A program made the position numbers and the translations under genes. A model generated the notes under the pieces. That model was not told where the DNA came from. It was given only the letters and a program-made list of their open reading frames with translations, and did no database searches. From the NCBI GenBank assembly GCA_963580285.1, contig OY757010.1, positions 67,788,406 to 67,852,405 on the forward strand: 64,000 nucleotides of DNA, read 5' to 3'. The DNA is from Lucinisca nassula (lineage: Eukaryota > Mollusca > Bivalvia > Lucinida > Lucinidae). Shown here piece after piece: positions 32,319 through 43,700 of the stretch; position 1 is the stretch's first letter; each line of letters starts with the position of its first letter.

Positions 32319-33616
32319 ATGCCCCCGCATCGTATGATGCCGGGGGCATATAGTTTTTAGGTTTTCCGTACGTGCTTCCGTGGGTACGTGCGTAAGTGCG
32401 TACGTGCGTCCGAATGTACGAAAGTGTGTACGTACGAAATCCTTTTAGACTCAAGGTAAGGTATTTGGTCAGGGTAGAACTTGAGCTCATATTTTTCAAA
32501 CCATGCAATGGATGCGGTTTATATTTAGTATGATGATAGATATGGGTCCAAATTTTTATCCAGCAATACCCCCACACCTACCCATGGTCTCAAGGTCAAG
32601 GTCACGGACTTAGAAAGTTTTAATGTTTAAGACTCAGGTTAAGGTTTTTGGTCAGGGTAGAACTTGAGCTTATATTTTCAAACCATGCAATGGATGTGGT
32701 TTATATTTAGTATGATGATAGATATGGGTCCAAAGTTTTATCCAGCAATACCCTCACACCTACCCATGGTCTCAATGTCAAGGTCACGGACTTAGAAATT
32801 TTTAATGTTTAACACTCAGGTTAAGGTATTTGTACCGCATTGAACTTTAACTTTTATGATTCATTTGGTTCATATTTGGTTTAATGATAGATGCAGGTCC
32901 AAAGATTTATTCAGTAATACCCCACCCATGCCTATGACTTCAAGGGCAAGGTCGCAGACATAGAAATATTCAAAATTAAGTATGTTAATTGCTTATATTT
33001 TCCAAACTCTATAATGGATTTGCTTCATATTTGGTGTGGCAATAATTGCAGGTCCAAAGTTTCATTGAGCCATACCCCCAACCCTTAACTGAAGGTCAAG
33101 GTCACGCATAGGGGCTTGAAGAAATATATGGGTTGCATGATGCTTCCACGCAGATCTGAATCCGGCCCGCACACTAGTACTGGTAAACCGCTTAGAGGAT
33201 CTAAGCCTGTCCAGGATCCGGGGTGCGAGACGGACCGTCCATGCTACTAAATGCTATTGGTTTCATGGGCGACAGGGCTTGAGATGTAATTTCATCTCAA
33301 TGTCGGGTAGAAGTCCCACAAAATTGGAAGCAACGTCTCCAAAATGACCTTTACAGTGTTGACGGGGAAGTTTAACCTCAAATCAAACAAACAAACACAG
33401 ACTTAGAATTTTTTTATATTATATTATTTGAGAGCTCATATTTCTTGAACCATGTGATGGATTTGCTACATATTTAGAATGATGATAGATACATGTCAGA
33501 AGTTTCATTCAGCCATAACCCCGCCCCTGCCGCATGACCTTAAGGTGATGGGGGGGGGGGGGGTGTGAGGTATGTCGCTGGGCGGGGGCATTTGTGTTGT
33601 ATTGACACATTTCTAG
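32319..33616 (+). mobile_element. Hairpin-capped tandem-array element G, first copy
   Basis: Head hairpin ATGCCCCCGCATC / GATGCCGGGGGCAT (32319-32349), leader with TACGTGCGTAAGTGCG, units near 183 bp (CAAACCATGCAATGGATGTG, GGTCCAAAGTTTTATCCAGC, AAGGTCACGGACTTAGA) and a tail GGCGGGGGCATTTGTGTTGT ATTGACACATTTCTAGT. A stem-loop (GTGT/ACAC) followed by CTAG is the Helitron-like 3' signature. SINE-like copy 6 sits inside, and a G run lies near 33549. Confidence 0.7.
33106..33396 (+). mobile_element. SINE-like family S, copy 6
   Basis: From AGGGGCTTGAAGAAATATAT to AACCTCAAATCAAACAAACA; interrupts an array unit of element G between AAGGTCACG and CAGACTTAGA. Confidence 0.75.
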
Positions 33617-35035
33617 TTCAAACCATGCAATGGATGTGGTTTATATTTAGTTTGATTATAGATATGGGTCCAAAGTTTTATCCAGCAATACCCCCACACT
33701 TACCCATGGTCTCATGGTCAAGGTCACGGACTTAGAAATTTTTAATGTTTAACACTCAGGTTAAGGTTTTTGGTCAGGGTAGAACTTGAGCTCATTTTCA
33801 TGCCACCGCATCGGATGAAGCCGGGGGCATAGAGTTTTTCGGGTTTCCGAACGTGTGTCCATGGGTACGTGCGTACGGGTGTCCGAATCTACGTCCTTTT
33901 AATATTTTTTAACATTTTTAAAAAAAAAATAAAAAAGATAATTTTTAATGTTTAAGACTCAGGTTAAGGTTTTTGGTCAGGGTAGAACTTGAGCTCATAT
34001 TTTTCAAACCATGCAATGATTGTGGTATTGTATTTGGTATGATGATGGATATGGGTCCAAAGTTTATCCAGCAATACCCCCACACCTACCCATGGTCTCA
34101 AGGTCATGGTCACAGACTTAGAAATTTTTAATGTTTAACACTCAGGTTAAGGTTTTTGGTCAGGGTAGAAATTGAGCTAATATTTTTCAAACCATGCAAT
34201 GGATGTGGTTTATATTTAGTATGATGATAGATATGGGTCCAAAGTTTTATCCAGCAATACCCCCACACCTACCCATGGTCTCAAGGTCAAGGTCACGGAC
34301 TTAGAAAATTTTTAATGTTTAAGACTCAGGTTAAGGTTTTTGGTCAGGGTAGAACTCGAGCACATATTTTTCAAACCATGCAATGGATGTGGTTTATATT
34401 TAGTGTGATGATAGATATGGGTCCAAAGTTTTATCGAGCAATACCCCCACACCTACCCATGGTCTCAAGGTCAATGTCACGGACTTAGAAATTTTTAATG
34501 TTTAACACTCAGGTTAAGGTATTTGTACCACGTTGAACTTTAACTTTTATGATTCATTTGGTTCATATTTGGTGTAATGGTAGATGCAGGTCCAAAGATT
34601 TATTCAGTAATACCCCCACCAATGCCTATGACTTCAAGGGCAAGGTCGCAGACATAGAAATTTTCAAAATTAAGTATGTTAATTGCTTATATTTTCCAAA
34701 CTCTATAATGGATTTGCTTCATATTTGGTATGACAATAGTTGCAGGTCCCAAGTTTCATTGAGCCATATCCCCCACCCCCCACCGCTTAACTGAAGGTCA
34801 AGGTCACAGACATAGGCATTTTTATATTATATTTTTTGAGAGCTGATATTTCTTGAACCATGTGATGGATTTGCTACATATTTGGATTGATGATAGATAC
34901 ATGTCAAAAGTGACATTCAGCCATAACCCCGCCCCTGCCGCATGACCTTAAGGTGATTGGAGGGGGGGGAGGGGAGGGAGGGGATGAGGTGGGTACCTTG
35001 GCGGGGGCATTAGTGTTGTATTGACACATTTCTAG
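33617..35035 (+). mobile_element. Element G, residual unit and second head-array-tail copy
   Basis: After the first tail, one array unit (33617-33799) leads into a second head (33800-33830, ATGCCACCGCATCGG... CCGGGGGCAT), a leader, several units and a second tail ending TTCTAG at 35035. The flank after it (TTTTGTCTTACTTCG) is non-G sequence. Confidence 0.65.
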
Positions 35036-35108
35036 TTTTGTCTTACTTCGATGAAACTTGTACCTATCTCAAGAACTGTTAAGGTAACCAAGATGAAACC
35101 TGGTACAC

Positions 35109-35319
35109 ACATGGACACGACCCCCGCCCATCGGGGCTTGAAGAAATAGATGGGCTGCATGATGCTTCTACGCAGAGCTGAAATCGACCTGCACTGGTAA
35201 ACTGGTAAACCGCTTAGAGGATCTAAGACTGCCCAGGCAAAGAGGTGCGAGTCAGACCGTCCTTGTTTATAAACCCTATTGGTTTCATTGGGCAACAGGG
35301 CTTGAGATGTTATTTCATC
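35109..35319 (+). mobile_element. SINE-like family S, copy 7 (3' truncated)
   Basis: CCCATCGGGGCTTGAAGAAA to CTTGAGATGTTATTTCATC; tail absent. Confidence 0.7.
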
Positions 35320-35854
35320 GAACATCGTCTAATAGTAAATCATCACAGGTAAATTTTATAAGAATGGTCTGTTGTCAAAACTAAAGGCACATATTAATAA
35401 TCAAGAGGGTCCAGAGGGCCCTGGTTCGCTCACCTGTGTGGCCATCTTGTTCATCAGCAGAGTGATTTTAGCTCATTTGGTAGGGAGTAACCTAGGCAAC
35501 ATTCCTGTGAAGTTTGAATCAAATTGGCCATAGGGTTTAGGAGGGGTTCACGTTTGAATCAAATTTACATTTTTTTTCTATTTTTAGGGATTGTTTTAGC
35601 CTTTTTGGTAGAGGGTCATCTAAGCAACATTACTTCGAAGTTTGAATGAAATTGGCCCAATAGTAGAATAGGAATTGTCGTTTGAAGATTTATTTTTATT
35701 TTTAGCTCTGGCAGCCATCTTGTTCATTGGAGTGGAATGAGTTTTAACTATTTTGGTAGGGAGTCATCTAGGCAACATTCCTGCGAAGTTTTAAATCCGA
35801 ATGGCCCAAAGGTTTAGAAGGAGTTCGCATTTGAAGCAAATTTACAATGTTTTT

Positions 35855-38275
35855 AGCTCACCTGTCACGTAGTGACAAGGTGAGCTTTTGTGATCACTTT
35901 TTGTCCGTCGTGCGTGCGTGCGTCCGTGCGTGCGTGCGTCCGTGCGTGCGTCCGTAAACAATTTCAAATAAGTATATCTCTAATACCCCATGGTCAGTCT
36001 TTATCAAATTTCATGGGAAGCATCATCAGGTAGGGGGAAAGGCTGCATAAGGTTTTTGGGCTGATCAGATTGGAATTCTGGTTGCCATGGCAACATATAG
36101 CTCCCAAAGACTATCATAGAAAAATTAAAATATCTTCTTCTCTGAAACCACAGGGCCCAGAGCTTAGATATTAAGCATGTATTAACGGCCAGTGGTCACC
36201 TACATAATTCCTGCCAATCATGCCCCTGGGGTCCAAATTGGCCACACCCCGGGGCCCCTTCGCTGCCATAGACTCATAATGGAACAAAAAGCTTCAAAAA
36301 TCTTCTTCTCAGAAACCACAGGGCCCAGAGCTTAGATATTTAGCATGTAGCAGCAGCAAGTGGTCACCTATATAATTTCTGCCAATCATGCCCCTGGGGT
36401 CAAAACGGGCCACGCCCCGGGCCCCTTTAGCTCCTATAGACTCATAATGGAAAAAAAAAACTTCAAAAATCTTCTTCTCTGAAACCACAGGGCCCAGAGC
36501 TTAGACATTTGGCATGTAGCACAGCAAGTGGTCACCTACATAATTCCTGCCAATCATGCCCCTGGGGTTCAAATTGGCCACACCACGGGGCCCCCTTAGC
36601 TCCCATAGACTCATAATGGAAATAAAGCTTAAAAAATTTTCTTCTCTGAAACCACAGGGCCCAGAGCTTAGATATTTTGAATGTAACAACGGCCAGTGGT
36701 CACCTACATAATTCCTGCCAATCATACCCCTGGGTTCCAAATGGGCCACGCCCTGGGGCCCCTTTGCTCCCATAGACTCATAATGGAACAAAAAGCTTCA
36801 AAAATCTCCTTCTCGGAAACCACAGGGCCCAGAGCTTAGATATTTAGCATGTAGCAACGGCAAGTGGTCACCTACATAATTCCTGCCAATCATGCCCCTG
36901 GGGTCAAAACGGGCAACGCCCCGGGGCCCTTGAGCTCCTATAGACTCATAATGGAAAAAAGCTTCAAAAATCTTCTTCTCTGAAACCACAGGGCCCAGAG
37001 CTTAGATATTTAGCATGTAGCAATGGCAAGTGGTCACCTACATAAATCCTGCCAATCATGCCCGTGGGGTCCAAATGGGCCACGCCCCGGGGCCCCTTAG
37101 CTCCCATAGACTCATAATGGAAAAAAAGCTTCAAAAATCTTCTTCTCTGAAACACAGGGCCCAGAGTTTAGATATTTAGCATGTAGCAACGGCAATTGGT
37201 CACCTACATAATTCCTGCCAATCATGCCCCTGGGTTCCGAATGGGCCACGTGCCGGGGCCCCTTTGCTCCCAAAGACTCATAATGGAAAAATACTTAAAA
37301 AATCTTCTTCTCTGAAACCACAGGGCCCAGAGCTTAGATATTTAGTACGTAGCAACGGCAAGTGGTCACCTATATAATTCTTGCCAATCATGCCCCTGGG
37401 GTCCAAAAGGGCCATGCCCCGGGGCCCCTTAGCTCCTTTAGACTCATAATGGAAAAAAAGCTTCAAAAATCTTCTTCTCTGAAACCATAGGGCCCAGAGC
37501 TTAGATATTTAGCATGTAGCAATGGCAAGTGGTCACCTACATGAATCCTGCCAATCATGCCCGTAGGGTCCAAATGGGCCACGCCCCGGGGCCCCTTAGC
37601 TCCCATAGACTCAGAATGGAAAAAAAGATTAAAAAATCTTCTTCTCTGAAACCACAGGGCCCAGAGCTTAGATAATTAGCATGTAGCAACGGCAAGTGGT
37701 CACCTACATAATTCCTGCCAATCATGCCCCTGGGTTCCAAACAGGCCACGCCCCGGGGCCCTTTAGCTCCTATAGACTCATAATGGAAAAAAGCTTAAAA
37801 AATCTTCTTCTCTGAAATCACAGCGCCCAGAGCTTAGATATATAGTACGTAGCAACAGCAAGTGGTCACTTATATAATTCCTGTCAATCATGCCCCTGGG
37901 GTCCAAAAGGGCCACGCCCCGGGGCCCCTTAGCTACTATAGACTCATAATGGAAAAAAAGCTTCAAAAATCTTCTTCTCTGAAACCACAGGGCCCAGAGC
38001 TTAGATATTTAGCATGTAGCAATGGCAAGTGGTCACCTACATAAATCCTGCCAATCATGCCCGTGGGGTCCAAATGGGCCACGCCTGGGGCCCCTTAGCT
38101 CCCATAGACTCATAATGGAAAAAAGATTAAAAAATCTTCTTCTTTGAAACCACAGGGCCCAGAGCTTAGATATTTGGCATGTAGCGACGGCAAGTGGTCA
38201 CCTACATAATTCCTGCCAATCATGCACCTGGGGTCCAAACAGGTGAGCGATATAGGGCCATTGGGCCCTCTTGTT
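35855..38275 (+). mobile_element. Hairpin-capped tandem-array element D, nested in E
   Basis: Head AGCTCACCTGTCACG / GTGACAAGGTGAGCT (35855-35886), leader with about eight CGTGCG/CGTCCG repeats, about thirteen units near 168 bp (AAATCTTCTTCTCTGAAACC, GGGCCCAGAGCTTAGATATT, AAGTGGTCACCTACATAATT) and a tail GGTGAGCGATATAGGGCCAT TGGGCCCTCTTGTT. Units are highly similar, so expansion is recent. Opposite in strand to host element E; the host array continues as CTATTTTTAGCTCTTCTAAC right after the tail. Confidence 0.75.
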
Positions 38276-38369
38276 CTATTTTTAGCTCTTCTAACCATTT
38301 GTTAACCGTTATGCTATTTTCCTAGAGGGTCATCTACACAACCTAGCAATGAAGTTTAGAAGCCTTCAT

Positions 38370-38515
38370 GATGAAGTGGTCATGCTGCTTGCCTTGAAAA
38401 CCAGGGGTAGCAGGATCGATCCCAGGCTTCTTCAGACTTTCAGATTAGTTTTTAAACAGAGGTCCTATCACTGTATGACGTTAGCTGTTGGTGAGACTTA
38501 AACTCAAACACTCAC
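38370..38515 (+). mobile_element. tRNA-derived SINE, family T copy 3
   Basis: GAAGCCTTCATGATGAAGTG head, B-box GGATCGATCCC, and GGTGAGACTTAAACTCAAAC ACTCACTC tail. Lies at a junction between two array types of element E. Confidence 0.75.
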
Positions 38516-38524
38516 TCCTATCAA

Positions 38525-40704
38525 GGAACCTATATGCCAAATATGAAGCTGTATCTTAAATACTTCAAAAGTTATGACAAAGTAGGTCAAGGTCATGGGT
38601 CAAAAGTTTTGAATGGTTGAGAAAACCTTGTCACAAGGAACATACATGCAAAATAAGAAGGCTCTATCTCATATGGTTCAAAAGTTACGATAAAGTAGGT
38701 CACAGGTCAAGGACACAGGCCAAATCTTTATATGAGTGGGAAGCCCTTGTCACAAGGAACCTACATGCCAAGCATGAAGGCTCTATCTCTAACGGTTCAA
38801 AAGTTATTACAAAATAACCTACTGATCTACTTTCTGATTTGACATGACCCATATTCGAACTTAACTGAGATATTGTCCAGACGATCATTCTGAGCAAGTT
38901 TTATGATGATTTGACTAAAACTGTGGCCTCTTAGAGTGTTCAAAACTTTTTCCTATGATTTGACCTGACCTACTTTCTGACCCGACATGACCCATATTTA
39001 AACTTGACCCAGATATTGTCAAGATGATCATTCTGAGCAAGTTTGATGATGATCGGACCAAAACTGGGGCCTCTATTGTGTCCACAAGGGTTTTCAACAA
39101 TCTGACCTACTGACCTACTTACTGACAAGATTTGACCCATATTCGAAATTAATTGAGATGGTCAAATGATCATTTTGAGCAAGTTTGATGACGATCGGAT
39201 AAAAACCGTGGCTTAAGTGTGTTCAGAGGGTTTTTCTATGATTTTACCTACTGACCTACTTTTTGGACCAACATGATCCATATTCGAACTTGATTCAGAC
39301 ATTGTCAAGACGATCATTCTGGGCAAGTTTGATGATGATCTGACCTAAACTGTGGCCTCTGGTACAAGTTGTATTCACAAGGTTTTTCTATGATTTGACC
39401 TACTGACCTACTTTTTGATCTGACATTACCCATATTCGAACTTGACCAATATATTGTCAAGACTATCATTCTGAGCTAGTTTGATGATGATTGGACCAAG
39501 ACAGTGGCCTCTAGTGTGTTCAAAACGTTTTTCTCTTATTTGACCTACTGAACTACTTTTTGACCCGACATGACCCATATTCGAACCTGACCAAGTTGAA
39601 GATATTATCAAGATGATCATTCTGAGCAAGTTTGATGATGATCGGACCAAAACTGTGGCTTTTAGTGTGTTCACAAGGTTTTTCTATGATTTGACCTACT
39701 GACCTACTTTTTAACCCGACATGACCCGTATTCAAACTTGACGGAGATATAAGCAAGATGATCATTCTGGGCAAAATAGATAATGATTGGACCAAAACTA
39801 TGGCCTCTAGTGTATTCACGACGTTTTTCTATGATTTGACCTACTGACCTACTTTCTGACCTGACATGACCCATATTCGACATGACCAAGATGTTATGAT
39901 GATCGGACCAAAACTGTGGCCTTTAGTGTGTTCACAAGGTTTTTCTATGATTTGACCTACTGACCTACTTTTTAACCCGACATGACCCGTATTCAAACTT
40001 GACGGAGATATAAGCAAGATGATCATTCTGGGCAAATTTGATAATGATTGGACCAAAACTATGGTCTCTAGTGTATTCACGAGGTTTTTCTATGATTTGA
40101 CCTACTGACCTACTTTCTGACCTGACATGACCCATATTCGAACATGACCAAGATGTTATGATGATCGGACCAAAACTGTGGCCTAGTCTCTAGTGTATTC
40201 ACGAGGTTTTTCTATGATTTGACCTACTGACCTACTTTTTAACCCGACATGACCCGTATTCAAACTTGACGGAGATATAAGCAAGATGATCATTCTGGGC
40301 AAATTTGATAATGATTGGACCAAAACTATGGCCTCTAGTGTATTCACGAGGTTTTTCTATGATTTGACCTACTGACCTACTTTCTGACCTGACATGACCC
40401 ATATTCGAACATGACCAAGATGTTATGATGATCGGACCAAAACTGTGGCCTTTAGTGTGTTCACAAGATTTTTCTATGATTTGACCTACTGACCTACTTT
40501 TTAACCCGACATGACCCGTATTCAAACTTGACGGAGATATAAGCAAGATGATCATTCTGGGCAAATTTGATAATGATTGGACCAAAACTATGGCCTCTAG
40601 TGTATTCACGAGGTTTTTCTATGATTTGACCTACTGACCTACTTTCTGACCTGACATGACCCATATTCGAACATGACCAAGATGTTATCAAGATGATCAT
40701 TCTG
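38525..40704 (-). repeat. Tandem arrays of element E with a higher-order repeat
   Basis: 38525-38830 holds two to three units near 125 bp (GTCACAAGGAAC, AAGGCTCTATCTC, GGTTCAAAAGTTA). 38830-40704 holds units near 130 bp built from TTTGACCTACTGACCTACTT, CCCGACATGACCCATATTCG, ATGATCATTCTGAGCAAGTT and GATCGGACCAAAACTGTGG. From about 39890 adjacent units repeat as pairs of about 263 bp (ATGTTATGATG landmarks at 39891, 40153, 40420 and 40682). Confidence 0.8.
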
Positions 40705-40716
40705 TGATGTGGGAAG

Positions 40717-43700
40717 TTAGTCCCTAGCTCTAGCCAAAGAGGTAAATTTAGCTACACAATCATCAGCACCTTCAGCTGTCGAAATAATCGAATCGGGAAG
40801 GGCATTCCAATCTCTAATGGTTCTGGGGAAGAACGACTCTTTATAAATGTCAGTTCTTGCGCTAAGGGTCTGAAATGCCAACGAATGGTGATTTCTACAG
40901 TGTCTAGCTGGGGGAACAAGGTCATCTGTTGGAATGCTGGCAGCACCCTTTAGACCTTTGTATAAAAGGATTAGCCTACTGTCTTTTCTCCTTTTCTTGA
41001 GAGACTCCCATTTTAATTTTCCAAGTATTCCAGTCATGCTCCCAGTTTCAAAGCAGTAATTGCCTGTTACAAATCTAGCAGCTCTATTCTGAACTTTCTC
41101 AATTTCATCATTAAGGACCACTCCACTGGGGTCCCAGATACAACTACCATATTCCAAGATTGGGCGAACAAGACCTTTATATGCTGCCTCTTTTACATCC
41201 TGAGGGCACTGATGAAGATTCCGCCTCAGGAAACCAAGTGTTCTATTTGCCTTAGTACACATGTTGCTAATATGAGTATTCCATCTCAAGTTGTGTGAGA
41301 TTGTCACTCCAAGGTATTTAATGGAGTCCACATTCTCGAGGACCGTTCCCTCTAAGGTGTAAGAAGCCTCAACTTTATTAGACCTCTTCCTAGTTATCTG
41401 CATAATATTGCATTTAACTGGCTGAAATCTCATGCCCCATTTACGTGCCCAACATCCTAATCTATCTATGTCAGCCTGAAGTTTCAATGAGTCATCTGTA
41501 TCTCTAATTTCCCGGTAACAAACACAGACATCTGCGAACAGTCTTATTTCTGAGTCAATGTCAGTGGAAATATCATTGATGTACAGGGAGAACAAAAGTG
41601 GACCAAGAACGGTCCCTTGCGGGACTCCAGACAAAACTGGAGCCCACTCCGAAGATTCACCATTAACAACAACCCGCTGTTTTCTGTAGCAAAGAAAGGA
41701 ATCTATCCATTTGAGGGTCTTTCCCCCAATTCCATAACCAACTAACTTAGATTTAAGTAGTTCATGAGGAGGGGTGTCAAAGGCCTTCTCGAAGTCAAGA
41801 ATAAATGTGTCCACCTGTCCCCCTTTGTCCAAGATTTTTGCCCAGTCATTAATAACTGTGCTTAGCTGAGTTTCACAACTGTGCCTTTTCCTAAATGCAT
41901 GTTGCCTGTCTGACAAAAGTTTATGCTCGTCCAAGTGGGCCATGATGTTTGGGCAGACTATATGTTCCAGCAATTTACACAGAACACAAGTCAGAGACAC
42001 AGGGCGATAATTACGGGCAAGAGCCCTATCTCCTTTTTTGAAGAGTGGACAAATGTTTGCTAAGAGCCATTCTTTGGGGATTTCACCCGTATCAAGAGAC
42101 TGTTGAAACAAGTGTGCGAAAACTGGACCCAACTCATTTGCTAGTTCCTTCAGGACTCTGGGATGAAGCTCATCGGGTCCTAAGGCCTTACTGGGGTTTA
42201 GGCATTGAAGTAATCTGATCACTCCTGCAGCTGTCACAACAATATTATCCATGAATGGGGCCGATCTTCCAGTCAATGGAACCTCCGTGAACTCAGTTTT
42301 ATTAAATGCATCATTGAATTGACCAACTAGTTCCTCTGCCCTTTCAGAGTCTGATTCAGCAACCCCGTTCCCTCCTCTTTTATTAAGGGGCGGGATACCT
42401 TGCCTGTCTTTCTTCTGGCTATTAATATATCTGTAGAAGTCTCTGGGATTTGCCTTTACATCACCTACCAAGTTATTCACATACAAATCATGCTGATTTT
42501 TTATATCAGTCTTGATTTCACGTCTCAAGTTTTCAAATTTTGTCCGGAGTTTACCACTTCCCGTCTTTTTTGCCTTTGCATGAATCTTATTCCTTCTGCG
42601 AATTTTCCTTCTTATCTCTGGAGTGATCCAGGGAATAGAAGATACAGCCCTACTAGTTTTTGAGGGGATATGATTTTCGGCCGAAGTATGAATGAAAGAA
42701 GTTATCAAATCAAAATTCTCCTGTGTAGACCGAGCATCTGAATGACCATTAAAGTAATTCTCCTTTGCAAATCTGAGTGCATCCTTCCTCATAGTTTCAA
42801 AGTCACCTTTCTGATATGAGTACACCTTCCTCCGAGGTTTCTTTATTGGTGGGATGTGAATTTTTAAATATCCGGAGACAACATCGTGGTCACTTAGTTT
42901 ATCTGGGGAATGAATGTCTTCGAATTGTCCTGGCAAAGTCGTAAGGATCAGATCCAATGTGTTCTTATCACGAGTGGGGAAGTTAACAATTTGTTCAAGG
43001 CCATGATCGTTCATAATGTCAATCAATATTTGTCCTTCCGACTGACTCAGCATCGTGCCTTGTTTGCTGAGCATGTCGGGCCAAGCAATGTCTCTGAAGT
43101 TGAGGTCACCTAGAACATGTACAGCCGGGAGGTTTTTACCCTTATGCTGCAATTTAATGCAATCCAGTTGGTCTTTAAACAACTGGAAGTTTTCGATTGT
43201 ACCATTTGGTGGTCTATACCGACTTGCTACGAAGTGTGAAGTTTTATTTGCAAAAACCTTAACCCAGACCGATTCGGTGTCATTTTCAAGTTCCATGAAA
43301 GGCATGTGAGGGATGTCTCTATGAATGAGCAACATCACCCCACCGCCATGAGAGTTCCTATCTTTTCTGTACACACTGTACTCACAAGTTTCAGGGAAAA
43401 GCTCAGATGTAGTAATTGAACTGTCAATCTTTGTTTCCTGAATAGCAACAATATGAGGTTGAGATGTATCGAGGAAAGCTAAAAGTTCAAGAATTTTCCA
43501 TCTAATTCCATTTATGTTTATACTGCAAAGTTTCAAACCTTTCACAAAATTTGACTTAGTTTCATCAGCAGTTGAAGATTTGCCTCTCTTATCCTCTGAC
43601 AGAGGTTCAAACCTGTTTGGCTTACTCAGTTCTACATATTCATCAAAGAAGGAGTCTGAAAAGTTACAGACCTCACATTTTGGACATATCCAGTGGCAGC

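Noticed and set aside
36501..38298. Seven minus-strand open frames of 60-96 codons with recurring text
   Set aside because: They are read-through of the 168-bp array units of element D and have no independent start or domain.
38915..40700. Minus-strand frames of 61-125 codons (e.g. MNTLEAIVLVQSLSN)
   Set aside because: Products of the tandem array of element E; the repeats of protein text follow the DNA period.
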